The position numbers were made by a program, and so were the translations under genes. A stretch of 64,000 nucleotides of DNA from Lentilactobacillus kefiri. GTDB taxonomy: Bacteria > Bacillota > Bacilli > Lactobacillales > Lactobacillaceae. Where the stretch lies: assembly GCF_007989105.1 (NCBI RefSeq), contig NZ_BJVK01000009.1:1-64000 (forward strand), written 5' to 3'. Positions within the stretch are counted from its first letter, which is position 1. Each line of letters begins with the position of its first letter. Under the pieces are notes generated by a model. The model had not been told where the DNA came from, did not search any database, and saw nothing but the letters and a program-made list of their open reading frames with translations. This document shows positions 1 to 9,011 of the stretch, piece after piece.

Positions 1-4
1 AAAA

Positions 5-61
5 AAACACATTGAATTGATTGGGAGAGCTTCTCATTCCCCTTCTCGATTCAATGTGTTT
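5..61. terminator. Bidirectional intrinsic terminator
   Basis: The arms AAACACATTGAAT (5-17) and ATTCAATGTGTTT (49-61) pair perfectly, and a smaller GAGA/TCTC hairpin sits in the loop. There is an A run on the left and a T run on the right, so it can stop transcription from either side. The stop codon of the adjacent minus-strand reading frame (34-36) lies inside the loop. Confidence 0.8.
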
Positions 62-430
62 TTTAGTTTTTGACCAACTTTGTTTTTAAGTTTGTCATAG
101 GACCTTTGCATCCTGGTTAACCGCTCCCCGAGCTCGGAGTGGACTTTAAGGCAATCTAATTCAGACCATTCAGGCTTCCTGTCTTGGAACCTGCCAACCA
201 TCATCAAGTGTCTGATGATATTTACGGCCAACCGGAATCCAAATCTTTGACCGCATAATCAGCTTCATTGATTCCCAGAATAATGGATCGTGCTTTTCTT
301 TATTGGACAAATTAAGCTGCCAGTATTGGCCATCTTCGGTTTTAATCATAATAAATGGATAAAATACTTTAGCAAGTTGAGCAGAAACAACGTTTTTAAT
401 CATTTTAGTATCATCTAGTAGTGTTGACAT
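34..430 (-). pseudogene. Small hypothetical protein gene, probably split by a frameshift
   Basis: The first frame (430 to 170, 86 residues) has a good ribosome site (AAAGGCGGC, 10 nt before the ATG) and begins MSTLLDDTKMIKN. It stops soon after DDGWQVPRQEA. An overlapping second frame (231 to 34) continues with RKPEWSELDCLKVHSEL and a Lys/Arg-rich C-terminus. Its only start is a TTG without a ribosome site. The simplest reading is one gene of about 130 codons carrying a one-base indel near 170-190. Two overlapping genes, or a sequencing error, are alternatives. I recognise no domain and no signal peptide or membrane segment. The gene ends in the terminator at 5-61. Confidence 0.5.
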
Positions 431-500
431 AATACATGCCGCCTTTCATTCATTGAATAACTATATGTTATCCAAGGTGGCTTAAACCAAGTTTAAAAAT

Positions 501-532
501 AAAGAACACTCTCTAAATTGAGGGTGTTCTTT
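501..532 (-). terminator. Intrinsic terminator upstream of the small gene
   Basis: AAAGAACAC (501-509) pairs with GTGTTCTTT (524-532). Read on the minus strand the stem is followed by TATTTTT, so it can end transcripts coming from the opp operon and the repeat block before the small gene at 430. Confidence 0.65.
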
Positions 533-565
533 AGGATTACTTAATGAATGGTTGGTTTGCATCTT

Positions 566-846
566 GGTCCACCAAGCAGAAACTTGCATCTAACAAGGGC
601 CAACCAAAAATCAAACTCGATTTTCGGTTGGAGCTCCCCTTTTACCTAGCCGAATCGTGCTCCACCAAGCAAGGACTTGCATCTAAAAGGCGTCAAGCAA
701 AAATCAAACTCGATTTTCGGTGGCTCCCCTTCTACCTAGCCGAATCGTGCTCCACCAAGCAGAGACTTGCATCTAACAAGGGCCAACCAAAAATCAAACT
801 CGATTTTCGGTTGGCCCTTGTTAGATTTCAGTCTCTAAACGCTTGG
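566..846. repeat. Three tandem ~91-bp palindromic intergenic repeats
   Basis: Three direct copies start at about 568, 661 and 751 (spacing 93 and 90 bp). Each begins TCCACCAAGCA and carries the core AAAAATCAAACTCGATTTTC, itself a stem-loop. Copies 1 and 2 end in a CTAGCCGAATCGTGC tail. The third copy is part of a 92-bp imperfect palindrome (755-846). Its arms 771-788 and 809-826 match over 18 bp, with further pairing GAGACT/AGTCTC and CCAAGC/GCTTGG. The block lies directly 3' of oppF. Both spacings are multiples of three, so a plus-strand frame stays open (544-867), but its protein is only a translation of the repeat. It is probably a genome-dispersed palindromic element or a 3'-UTR structure. 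Confidence 0.8.
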
Positions 847-855
847 TTCCGCACA

Positions 856-1818
856 CTACTTCTTTAACCTTGAATCCTCTTGTGCGCGTTTCTTATACAT
901 TGGAATTTCGTCTTCACTGGCACGTACCCAATGATGTGGAACGATTTCAACCAGTGAACGTTCCTTGCCGTCAAATTCTTGACTGGCATCGTATGGAATC
1001 TGCACACGAGCCCGCTCGTACTCAGGATCTGGAACTGGGACCGCAGACAGTAAGCTTGCTGTGTAATCGTGCAGCGGGTGAGCATAAATCTCATCTGAGC
1101 TGGCGATTTCCAACATTCTTCCATAATGCATAACCCCAATTCGGTCACTAATGTACTTAACCATTGAAAGGTCATGGGCAATGAACAGATACGTTAAGTT
1201 TCGTTCACGCTGCAGCTTTTTCAACAAGTTAACCACTTGGGCCTGAATGGAAACATCCAAAGCTGAGATTGGTTCATCGGCAATAATAAATTGTGGTTGA
1301 ACCGCTAACGCTCTGGCAATTCCGATTCGTTGTCGCTGACCACCTGAGAACTCATGTGGATAACGGCTGGAATGGTCTTTGTTCAAACCAACAGTTTCCA
1401 ATAAATCTTCAACCTGTTTAGAACGGTCCGCATCATCTTTTGCCAAATGATTAATGTCAATCCCTTCAGCAACAATATCTTTAACCTTCATTCGAGGGTT
1501 TAATGATGCATAAGGATCTTGGAAAATCATCTGCATGTTTCGTCGGAAGGTCTGTTGTTGCTTTTTAGAATCGAGCTTTGAAACATCCTGACCATCAAAA
1601 ATGATCTTTCCTGCAGTTGGTTCATACAGATGGATGATTGCCCGACCGGTCGTTGTTTTACCGGATCCGGATTCACCAACCAAGCCAAAGGTTTCACCAC
1701 GATAGACATCAAAGGTAATGTCATCGACAGCTTTAACTTCGTTTGGTTTACCAATGTTGAAGTACTGCTTCAGGTGTTCAACTTGCAATATTTTATTTTC
1801 GTCTGAATAATCGATCAC
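856..1818 (-). CDS. oppF: Oligopeptide ABC transporter ATP-binding protein OppF
   Basis: This is the second ATPase of the oligopeptide importer, 320 residues and cytoplasmic. The Walker A motif GESGSGKT is at residues 48-55, followed by the Q-loop [11 protein letters not shown], the signature [14 protein letters not shown], Walker B FIIADEP and the switch His in IAHDLS. A C-terminal extension ([14 protein letters not shown] and beyond) is typical of the OppD/OppF branch and binds the oligopeptide transporter core. Its ATG overlaps the oppD stop by 4 bp, so translation is probably coupled. It is the last gene of the oppABCDF-type operon; the repeat block at 566-846 forms its 3' region. Confidence 0.93.
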   Translation of the reverse strand: MIDYSDENKILQVEHLKQYFNIGKPNEVKAVDDITFDVYRGETFGLVGESGSGKTTTGRAIIHLYEPTAGKIIFDGQDVSKLDSKKQQQTFRRNMQMIFQDPYASLNPRMKVKDIVAEGIDINHLAKDDADRSKQVEDLLETVGLNKDHSSRYPHEFSGGQRQRIGIARALAVQPQFIIADEPISALDVSIQAQVVNLLKKLQRERNLTYLFIAHDLSMVKYISDRIGVMHYGRMLEIASSDEIYAHPLHDYTASLLSAVPVPDPEYERARVQIPYDASQEFDGKERSLVEIVPHHWVRASEDEIPMYKKRAQEDSRLKK

Positions 1819-2912
1819 AGTTGTTCCTCCTGTTCTTCAACATGTTTGCCCTTGCTCTTATCAATTTCTTGATGAACAAGTTTAGCATAGTGCTTTTGAC
1901 GTTCGATAATTGGTTCTGGTGGCGTCACTTTTGGCGCTCTTGGATCCAATAACCAGGTAGCAGCATAATGCGTATCCGATACCTTGAAGAATGGTGGCTG
2001 CTTTTCAGTATCAATTTTAAGGGCATATTTGTTTCGGGCTGCAAAAGCATCCCCAACTGGTGGTTCCAATAAATCTGGAGGTGTACCAGGAATTGAAGGT
2101 AACTCTGTACCACTGGTATCCATTGTCGGCATTGAGTTCAAAAGTCCCCAAGTATATGGGTGCTTTGGATTATAGAAGATTTCATCAACCGTTCCATATT
2201 CAACAATCTTACCGGCATACATAACAGCAACCCGATCAGCCATTCCGGCAACAACACCCAAATCATGGGTAATAAATATGATCGAAGTGTTGGTCTTAGC
2301 CTGTAATTCCTTCATCAAGTCCAAAATCTGTGCTTGGATGGTTACATCCAAAGCAGTTGTTGGCTCATCAGCAATCAGGATTTCAGGATAGTTAACCAAA
2401 GCAATCGCAATCACGATCCGCTGTCTCATACCACCTGAAAATTGGTGAGGATAGTTGTTAATCCGCTGTTCAGCATTTTCAATTCCAACTAACTTCATCA
2501 TTTCCAAGGCTTGGGCATAAGCTTTTTCACGTTTCATACCTTTATGAATAATGAGTGGTTCGGCAATTTGCTTACCGATCTTCATAGTTGGGTCAAGGGA
2601 AGTCATTGGGTCCTGGAAGATTTCTGCAATATCTCTACCACGGATCTTATCCATTTGCTTACGTGACTTCTTTAATAAGTCTTGGCCTTTAAACATAATC
2701 GTTCCACTGTCAATGACAGCGTTGGGTGAATTTAGCCCCATAATACTTCTTGTAGTAACAGTTTTTCCTGAACCGGATTCCCCAACAATCGCAAGGGTTT
2801 CTCCTTTTCTCAGGTCAAAGCTGACATCTCTAATCGCTTTAACAGTACCTGCATAAGTATTGAAGTTGATTTTGAGATTTCTTACCTCAAGAACATCTTT
2901 ATCGTTTTCCAT
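1815..2912 (-). CDS. oppD: Oligopeptide ABC transporter ATP-binding protein OppD
   Basis: This is the first ATPase of the oligopeptide importer. The start was placed at 2912 (MENDKDVLEVRNL), where a GAGAGTAGG-like ribosome site fits; the frame is open further upstream, but that part lies inside oppC and has no matching homology. Walker A GESGSGKT is at residues 44-51, with Q-loop IFQDPMTSLDP, signature FSGGMRQRIVIAIAL, Walker B ILIADEP and the switch IFITHDLG. The C-terminal part contains the TPPDLLEPP oligopeptide-transporter motif. It overlaps oppC slightly upstream of 2923 and oppF downstream by 4 bp, which indicates one transcript. Confidence 0.93.
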   Translation of the reverse strand: MENDKDVLEVRNLKINFNTYAGTVKAIRDVSFDLRKGETLAIVGESGSGKTVTTRSIMGLNSPNAVIDSGTIMFKGQDLLKKSRKQMDKIRGRDIAEIFQDPMTSLDPTMKIGKQIAEPLIIHKGMKREKAYAQALEMMKLVGIENAEQRINNYPHQFSGGMRQRIVIAIALVNYPEILIADEPTTALDVTIQAQILDLMKELQAKTNTSIIFITHDLGVVAGMADRVAVMYAGKIVEYGTVDEIFYNPKHPYTWGLLNSMPTMDTSGTELPSIPGTPPDLLEPPVGDAFAARNKYALKIDTEKQPPFFKVSDTHYAATWLLDPRAPKVTPPEPIIERQKHYAKLVHQEIDKSKGKHVEEQEEQL

Positions 2913-2922
2913 CTCAAAACAC

Positions 2923-3951
2923 CTACTCTCTACTCTTTGGATCAAGGGCATCACGAAGTCCATCACCCAAGATATTAAATGCAATCATTAATACTGAAAG
3001 AACAATCGCTGGATACCACATTTGATATGGCAGGAATTGGAAGTTCTTCTGTCCATCATTGATTAAAGTACCAAGTGATGCCTGTGGCGCACTGATACCA
3101 ATACCAATGTATGAAAGGAAGGCTTCGAAGAAGATCGCCGTTGGAATGGTGAACATCAAGTTAATGATAATCACACTACTCAAGTTTGGTAACAAATGCT
3201 TGAAGGCAATCTTCCAAGAACTTTCTCCCAACGTTCGAGCCGCCAGGACAAATTCCTGGTTCTTGAGCTCCAGCGTTTGCGCTCGGACCAGCCGGGCCAT
3301 GTTAATCCAACTGGTAATCGCAATTGAAAGGATGATTGCGGTCATACCTGGTTTCAAGACCAGGATCAGCAGAACCATGACAACCAGGTTAGGAATTGAC
3401 AACATGATTTCAATGATTCGTTGCATCAAAGTATCAACCCGGCCGCCAATCCAGCCTGAAGTAATTCCGTAAACAACTCCGAATGCCAAATCGAAGAAAC
3501 TGGCAATCAAAGCAATTTCAAGTGAAATTCGAGTACCATATAAAATTCTTGAGAACAAGTCACGGCCAAGATAATCAGTTCCTAGAATATAGAAATGATT
3601 TCCGGCGTTTGCCTGGGCATACGCATTAATTCGTGAACCAGACTGTTCGATTGTTCCATTAAACCCATTAATGTCAATACCAGGAATCTTAGGAGGCAAG
3701 TTAGCCAGGTTCGGATTGGTAGCATTAGGATTATGTGTTTCGAAGAATCCTGAACCAAATGCCAGGATGAATAAGATGATCAGGATAATCAGTGCGATCA
3801 TCGCTGCTTTATTTTTTCTCAATCGACGCCACGAGTCTTGTAAGAAAGTTAAAGATGGCGTTGCGATTTTTTCGTCGTCCAGCTTGGCCCGATCCGCACC
3901 GGCAATCGGTGTGAAATCAGCAGCTGAAGTTTGTTTTGCATTGTCTGCCAT
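2923..3951 (-). CDS. oppC: Oligopeptide ABC transporter permease OppC
   Basis: A membrane permease of 342 residues. After a cytoplasmic N-terminus there is a first membrane helix (AAMIALIILIILFILAFG), a long extracytoplasmic loop (about residues 70-130), and then the five-helix BPD-transporter core. The permease EAA loop is visible as AARTLGESSWKIAFKHLLPN, the site that contacts OppD/OppF. It ends DALDPKSRE, as usual for OppC/DppC proteins. It lies 15 nt downstream of oppB and forms the translocation pore with it. Confidence 0.93.
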   Translation of the reverse strand: MADNAKQTSAADFTPIAGADRAKLDDEKIATPSLTFLQDSWRRLRKNKAAMIALIILIILFILAFGSGFFETHNPNATNPNLANLPPKIPGIDINGFNGTIEQSGSRINAYAQANAGNHFYILGTDYLGRDLFSRILYGTRISLEIALIASFFDLAFGVVYGITSGWIGGRVDTLMQRIIEIMLSIPNLVVMVLLILVLKPGMTAIILSIAITSWINMARLVRAQTLELKNQEFVLAARTLGESSWKIAFKHLLPNLSSVIIINLMFTIPTAIFFEAFLSYIGIGISAPQASLGTLINDGQKNFQFLPYQMWYPAIVLSVLMIAFNILGDGLRDALDPKSRE

Positions 3952-3965
3952 TATTATTCTCCCTC

Positions 3966-4886
3966 CTACTTATTAATTCTGATTCGTGGATCAATTAATC
4001 CATAAACGATATCGGTAATTAACAACACAACACAAAGCATTGCACTATAGACAATTGTCAGTCCCATGATAGTTGGATAATCGTTAGTCAAAATTGACTT
4101 AACAAATTGTTCACCAATACCAGGAATTGAGAAGATATTTTCAACAACCATTGAACCGGTCATAATGTTAACGGCCAAAGGTCCAATAATTGTAACAACT
4201 GGAATTAAACTATTCCGTAATGCGTGATGATAAATGATCCCAACTTTGTTAAGACCTTTGGCTTTGGCAAGTTCAATATAATCCGAACTCAAGACGTCCA
4301 CCATTTCCGTTCTCATAAATCGAGCGGTTTCAGCTAATGGTGACGCGGCCAGTGCCAACGTCGGCAGGACGGTATACATAAACCCGCCCCAGTCAGCGAT
4401 TGGAAACAATCTCAACTTCAAGCCCAGGTAGTACTGCAAGAGTACCGCCAAAACGAATGAAGGAATTGAGATAAACAGAATTGAAATGATTGTAGCTGAA
4501 GTATCAACCCAAGTGTTGGCTCTGATGGCACCAACAGCTCCAACAATCAATCCTGCAAGAACTCCAAGAACCATCCCTTGGCCACCAATAATCAATGATG
4601 GTCCAAGTCGGCTGGTAATCAAGTATGAAACTGGTTGGTTACTAAACTGGAATGAAGTACCAAAGTTACCATGGATAATTCCACCAAGGTAGACCAGGTA
4701 TTGTTGCCACACCGGCTTATCCAATCCATACTGCTTATAAATCTGATGAATTTGTGTCGGTGTCAATTTGGCTTGGTTAGTCAATGGAGTACCAGGCATT
4801 AATTTCATCAAGAAAAAGGTAATTGTACTGACGATAAACAAGGTCAGAATAATGTAAAATATTCGTTTTCCCAAGTATTTTGCCAT
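3966..4886 (-). CDS. oppB: Oligopeptide ABC transporter permease OppB
   Basis: The start was placed at 4886 (MAKYLGKRIFYII), 8 nt after the ribosome site GAGAGGA; an upstream in-frame ATG at 4901 has no such site. The 306-residue protein has an N-terminal helix, a loop with the DPP/OPP motif PGTPLTNQAK, and five more membrane segments. The EAA loop reads ELAKAKGLNKVGIIYHHALRN. It pairs with OppC as the second pore subunit. It is separated from oppA by a weak hairpin (4952-4977) that may reduce read-through. Confidence 0.93.
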   Translation of the reverse strand: MAKYLGKRIFYIILTLFIVSTITFFLMKLMPGTPLTNQAKLTPTQIHQIYKQYGLDKPVWQQYLVYLGGIIHGNFGTSFQFSNQPVSYLITSRLGPSLIIGGQGMVLGVLAGLIVGAVGAIRANTWVDTSATIISILFISIPSFVLAVLLQYYLGLKLRLFPIADWGGFMYTVLPTLALAASPLAETARFMRTEMVDVLSSDYIELAKAKGLNKVGIIYHHALRNSLIPVVTIIGPLAVNIMTGSMVVENIFSIPGIGEQFVKSILTNDYPTIMGLTIVYSAMLCVVLLITDIVYGLIDPRIRINK

Positions 4887-4951
4887 AAGTGTTCCTCTCA
4901 TTTCTAATTATGTTGTAACTGTTTTTTCATAAACCCCATAATAATGTAAAA

Positions 4952-4977
4952 GAGGCCGGATTTCAATAACCAGCCTC
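4952..4977 (-). terminator. Attenuator hairpin between oppA and oppB
   Basis: On the minus strand GAGGCTGG pairs with CCGGCCTC and is followed by TTTTAC. The short T run suggests partial termination, which would give more binding protein than permease. Confidence 0.55.
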
Positions 4978-5004
4978 AAATACATCGAACTGTTCATTTA
5001 ATAA

Positions 5005-6621
5005 TTACTTAACGTAAGCCTTTGCCCAATCATATTGTGGTGAAGTTGGGAATGGTTGAACACCCTTAACAGAAGGCTTGATCAAAGCTGCTTGACCTTG
5101 TTGATAAAGAGGAACTAATCCTTGTTGGTTCATCAAAAGCTTTTCAGCTTGAACCATATCACTCCAACGAGCTGATTCATTGTTGGCATCGGTTGTTTCT
5201 GATTTCTTCATCAAAGCATCATATTGCTTGTTTGACCATTTACCATCATTTTGTGGGTTATCTGATGTCATCAAGTCCAAGAAGTTACTTGGATCTGGGT
5301 AATCGGCAATCCATGCAGAAAGTACCAGGTCAAATTGTTGGTTCTGTGCACGAGTCAATTTTGACTTGAACGGAATGTTTTGGTTGGTAACCTTCAAGCC
5401 AGGCAACTTGGTTAATTGACTTTGAACGAATTCAGTTGCTCGCTTGGTATCATCATCATCGGCACCCAATAAGGTTAAGCTCAATGACTTCTTACCAACT
5501 TGTTTCATACCTTTTGCGAATAAGGCTTTAGCTTCCTTCAAGTTGTAATCGGTACCGGCTTTTACATATGCTTCATTAGCAAAGTCTTTGCCGCTTCGTT
5601 TAGCCATATCAGCTGGAACAAAGCCCTTAGGTGTAATGTCTCCACCTTGCATAACCTTGTTAACCATTTGCTTCTTATCAATTGCTAAAGCCATGGCTTT
5701 ACGGATATTGGTATTACGAAGTGCTGGAATCTTCTTGGTGTTGAATTCCATGTATGAAGTTGAAGCTTGAGGATAAACGGTGTAATCCTTGTTCTTCTTG
5801 TTGTTGGCAGCTAAGGTTCCACTCAAAGTAGTAAAATCAAGCTTGCCACTGTTGTAACTGTTCAAAGCAGTTGATGGTGTCTTAACAGCTTGGAACTTAA
5901 CATCCTTAACCTTGACGCTCTTGGCATCCCAATAATTCTTGTTCTTGGTTAATGTCCAAGTATCGTTGGTACCGTTCCAACCCTTCAAAATAAATGGACC
6001 ATTGTAACTGTTCTTAGTTGCATTGGTTGCAAAACTGCTGCCGTATTTAGCAACGGTCTTAGGATTTTGTGGGAAGAATTCTGGTTGAGTAACCATGTAC
6101 TTGAAGTAACTTTGTGGCTTTGAAAGAGAAACAACAAACTTGTAGTTTCCTTCAGCCTTCACACCAAGCTTGGATACGGCCATCTTTCCGCTGCTGATCT
6201 TGTCTGCGTTCTTAACGTTGGCAAATATGTATGCATATTGTGACGCAGTCTTTGGATTAACGGTTCGTTGCCATGAAAAGACAAAATCTTTTGCAGTAAC
6301 AGGATCACCATTGCTCCACTTGGAATGACGTAAATTAAATGTCCATGTCAATCCATCTTTTGAAACACTGTAGCTTTTGGCAACCCCAGGATTAACTTTG
6401 TTATCCTTGGCAATTCGAAGGAGTCCTTCGTTGGTACCATTGGCAACCTGTGCTGAATACAAATCAGTCATTTTTGATGTGTCCATCGTTGCGATTGGTG
6501 ATGGTGTCATCCAACTGATTTCTTGTTTCTTCGACTGTGACGACTTACTTCCACACCCTGCGAGGATAAGGCCAGTAACAAGGGCAACCCCACCGAGCTT
6601 CGCTAATGAATTAATTTTCAT
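5005..6621 (-). CDS. oppA: Oligopeptide-binding lipoprotein OppA (copy 1)
   Basis: A substrate-binding protein of family SBP_bac_5 that captures peptides outside the membrane and hands them to OppBC. The lipoprotein signal has the lipobox LILAGC with Cys23 as the lipidation site, followed by a Ser/Lys-rich linker. The family signature appears around LRHSKWSNGDPVTAKDFVFSW. Length (538) is normal. A close paralogue lies immediately upstream (7092-8714). Ribosome site AGAAGGGAAG. A promoter (TTGCTT, 17 nt, TAAAAT) is seen at 6673-6701. Confidence 0.93.
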   Translation of the reverse strand: MKINSLAKLGGVALVTGLILAGCGSKSSQSKKQEISWMTPSPIATMDTSKMTDLYSAQVANGTNEGLLRIAKDNKVNPGVAKSYSVSKDGLTWTFNLRHSKWSNGDPVTAKDFVFSWQRTVNPKTASQYAYIFANVKNADKISSGKMAVSKLGVKAEGNYKFVVSLSKPQSYFKYMVTQPEFFPQNPKTVAKYGSSFATNATKNSYNGPFILKGWNGTNDTWTLTKNKNYWDAKSVKVKDVKFQAVKTPSTALNSYNSGKLDFTTLSGTLAANNKKNKDYTVYPQASTSYMEFNTKKIPALRNTNIRKAMALAIDKKQMVNKVMQGGDITPKGFVPADMAKRSGKDFANEAYVKAGTDYNLKEAKALFAKGMKQVGKKSLSLTLLGADDDDTKRATEFVQSQLTKLPGLKVTNQNIPFKSKLTRAQNQQFDLVLSAWIADYPDPSNFLDLMTSDNPQNDGKWSNKQYDALMKKSETTDANNESARWSDMVQAEKLLMNQQGLVPLYQQGQAALIKPSVKGVQPFPTSPQYDWAKAYVK

Positions 6622-6672
6622 ATTGCGATACTTCCCTTCTGAATTATGAAATATATCATTTGTGATGCTCTT

Positions 6673-6701
6673 ATTTTAAATTAAAATTTGATTAAAAGCA
6701 A
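6673..6701 (-). promoter_or_regulatory. oppA copy 1 promoter
   Basis: On the minus strand -35 TTGCTT (6696-6701) and -10 TAAAAT (6673-6678) are separated by 17 nt. The spacer TTAATCAAATTTTAATT closely matches the spacer of the oppA copy 2 promoter, so both genes may share a regulator. Confidence 0.7.
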
Positions 6702-7020
6702 ATACAATCTGAGCATTTAACTCATTTAAAGATAATTAAATTGGTATATGCATTTATTTATGCGTATACGAGTGTTGTATTACCGGCAATTCATGGCATT
6801 TGCACGTTTACATTTCACAAAATAATTTATTGGTAAAAATATTTTTGATGTTAAGACAGCTCATAATCGTTTCGAAAGTTCACACCTCAGGTAAACCGAT
6901 TCACATTTTTAGCCATTCTTTTACTAACAATATGAGGAAATTCCGGATCAAACAATTATGCAGTCAATCCTGCATAAAGGGAATCTGACATCGATGTAGC
7001 AGTAATAGCCTTGATATCAC
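6702..7020. other. AT-rich intergenic stretch between the oppA paralogues
   Basis: About 320 bp lie between the copy 1 promoter and the copy 2 terminator. A loose inverted repeat is visible near 6740-6775 (TATGCATTTATTTATGCGTATA). A 62-codon plus-strand frame at 6800-6988 has no ribosome site and no recognisable features, and I do not consider it a gene. No RNA gene was recognised. Confidence 0.5.
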
Positions 7021-7064
7021 AAAAAATCTGGTAGGAAACGTTGGATCGCTTCCTACCAGATTTT
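7021..7064 (-). terminator. Terminator of oppA copy 2
   Basis: The arms AATCTGGTAGGAA and TTCCTACCAGATT are perfect complements, and on the minus strand the stem ends in a T run. It separates oppA copy 2 from the rest of the operon, so copy 2 is probably its own transcript. Confidence 0.85.
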
Positions 7065-7091
7065 ATGAGTCAGGTTCAAATTTTCACCCGA

Positions 7092-8714
7092 TTATTTAAC
7101 TGAAATCTTGCTCCAATCCCATTGTGGTGCGGTTGGGAAGAATTGGACACCATGAATCTTTGGCTTCATTAATGTTGAAATAGCTGGTTGATACAGTGGA
7201 ACAATTCCTTGATCGTTCATCAAGATCTTCTCTGCTTGAACCATATCCTTCCAACGAGCCGTCTCATTAGCGGCATCTACGCCTTCAGACTTCTTAACCA
7301 ATGCATCGTATTGTGCATTGCTCCATTTACCATTGTTGTATGCGTTCTTGGAAGTCAAAATATCCAAGAAGTTGCTTGGATCTGGGTAATCGGCGTTCCA
7401 TGCGGTGATAACCAAATCAAATTGGCCAGCAGCTGAACGTGCCAAACGAGTCTTGTAAGGAACGTTTTGATTGGTAATCTTAACGCCAGGTAATTTGGTC
7501 AATTGACTTTGAACAAATTCAGTTGTCCGCTTGGCAACGTCGGTATCGTCAGAAAGCAATGTCAGGCTGACTGACTTCTTGCCAGTCTCCTTCAAACCTT
7601 TTGCCCAGTACTTCTTAGCTTCGGCCAGGTTGTAGTCAACGGCGCCCTTAACGTATGATTCATCGGCAAAGTCTTTACCATTTCGTTGTGACATGTCATC
7701 AGCGACAAATCCCTTAGGGGCCTGTGAACCATCCGCAAGCACTTTGTTGGCAAGCTGTTTCTTATCAATTGCCAGTGAGAATGCTTTTCGAAGGTTCTTA
7801 TTCTTAAACATTGGGAACTTCTTTTCGTTCATTTCCAGGTAATAAATTGAAGCCTGTTTGTAAACGTGGTAGTTCTTATCATTCTTATATTGTTTAACTT
7901 GGGTTCCACTTAATGTCGTGAAGTCCAGCTTACCGCTTTGATAACCATTCAATGCGGTATTTGGATCCTTAATTGCCTGAATGTTTAATTGATCAAGCTT
8001 AATCGATTTGGCATTCCAATATTTAGGGTTCTTAACCAACTTCCAGCTGTCGTTGGTACCGTTCCATCCCTTTAAGACAAATGGGCCGTTATAGCCGTTC
8101 TTTTGAGCATTGGTTCCGTATGATGAACCGTACTTCTTAACAATCGAAGTTTCTTCTGGGAAATAGTAACTTTGAGAAACCATGTATTTGAAGTAACTTT
8201 GTGGCTTGATCAAATGAACGACCAGCTTGTAGTTCCCCTCAGCTTTAACACCAAGTTTTGAAAGAGCCATCTTGCCGGCATTAATCTTTTCAGCATTTTC
8301 GATGTTATTGAAAATGTACGAGTATTGTGATGCCGTCTTTGGGTTAACAGTCCGCTGCCATGAGTTAACAAAATCTTTGGCAGTAACCGGCTTACCGTCG
8401 TTCCACTTTGAATGACGGAGATTGAATGTCCAAGTCTTGCCATCTTTAGAGACGGTATAGTTCTTGGCAACACCAGGAACAACTGAATTGTCCTTGGCCA
8501 TTCTCAAAAGTCCTTCGTTGGTTGCGTTAATATGTTGACTGGAAATCAAATCAGTCATCTTTGATGCATCCATTGTGTTGATATTGGCGGCAACCATCCA
8601 ATTGGCCGTCTGCTTTTTGGTACCTGAATCGGAAGACTTGCTGCCACATCCTGCTAATACAAGTGCAGTGAGCAGTCCAACCCCACCGATCTTTAACATT
8701 GCTTTAGTTCTCAT
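7092..8714 (-). CDS. oppA: Oligopeptide-binding lipoprotein OppA (copy 2)
   Basis: A second SBP_bac_5 lipoprotein, clearly a paralogue of the 5005-6621 product along its whole length (for example LRHSKWND versus LRHSKWSN, both ending near FPT.PQWDW). The lipobox is LVLAGC. The start at 8714 (MRTKAMLKIGG) aligns with copy 1; an ATG at 8720 in the same frame is also possible, with ribosome site AGAAGGGAAG. It has its own promoter and terminator. Two binding proteins feeding one permease would widen peptide specificity; this is inferred. Confidence 0.92.
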   Translation of the reverse strand: MRTKAMLKIGGVGLLTALVLAGCGSKSSDSGTKKQTANWMVAANINTMDASKMTDLISSQHINATNEGLLRMAKDNSVVPGVAKNYTVSKDGKTWTFNLRHSKWNDGKPVTAKDFVNSWQRTVNPKTASQYSYIFNNIENAEKINAGKMALSKLGVKAEGNYKLVVHLIKPQSYFKYMVSQSYYFPEETSIVKKYGSSYGTNAQKNGYNGPFVLKGWNGTNDSWKLVKNPKYWNAKSIKLDQLNIQAIKDPNTALNGYQSGKLDFTTLSGTQVKQYKNDKNYHVYKQASIYYLEMNEKKFPMFKNKNLRKAFSLAIDKKQLANKVLADGSQAPKGFVADDMSQRNGKDFADESYVKGAVDYNLAEAKKYWAKGLKETGKKSVSLTLLSDDTDVAKRTTEFVQSQLTKLPGVKITNQNVPYKTRLARSAAGQFDLVITAWNADYPDPSNFLDILTSKNAYNNGKWSNAQYDALVKKSEGVDAANETARWKDMVQAEKILMNDQGIVPLYQPAISTLMKPKIHGVQFFPTAPQWDWSKISVK

Positions 8715-8762
8715 AAACATGAAACTTCCCTTCTGTTATTATGTATTTATGTGAATAGATTT

Positions 8763-8791
8763 ATTCTAAATTAGATTTTGATTAAAATCAA
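8763..8791 (-). promoter_or_regulatory. oppA copy 2 promoter with internal inverted repeat
   Basis: On the minus strand -35 TTGATT (8786-8791) and -10 TAGAAT (8763-8768) have a 17-nt spacer. The sequence GATTTTAATCAAAATC, which overlaps the -35 region, is an inverted repeat (GATTTT/AAAATC) and could be an operator. Confidence 0.7.
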
Positions 8792-9011
8792 TGGTATTTT
8801 CATTATTATTGAAATTCTTTTATATCGGCATTCTATATCAATAACAGCTGGTTTTTTACTTTAATATCAAGGCTAAAATAACATTTACTTGTGTAAATTC
8901 TAATTTCTTCTCATAATTTATCATTTAACCTATCAAATCTACCCACTTTGTCTACGATTTATTTACATTTGTGTGTTATACTTGAACACATAATTTATTA
9001 GGAGGCACCGC

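Noticed and set aside
544-860. T-box or other riboswitch in the repeat block
   Set aside because: No T-box sequence or specifier structure is present and the block is 3' of the operon, not before a gene on either strand.
544-867. Plus-strand 107-codon frame over the tandem repeats
   Set aside because: Its protein is only a translation of the triplicated palindrome, it starts right after a hairpin, and it overlaps the end of oppF on the other strand.
6800-6988. Small gene between the two oppA copies
   Set aside because: No ribosome site, no recognisable protein features, and the region is AT-rich promoter DNA.
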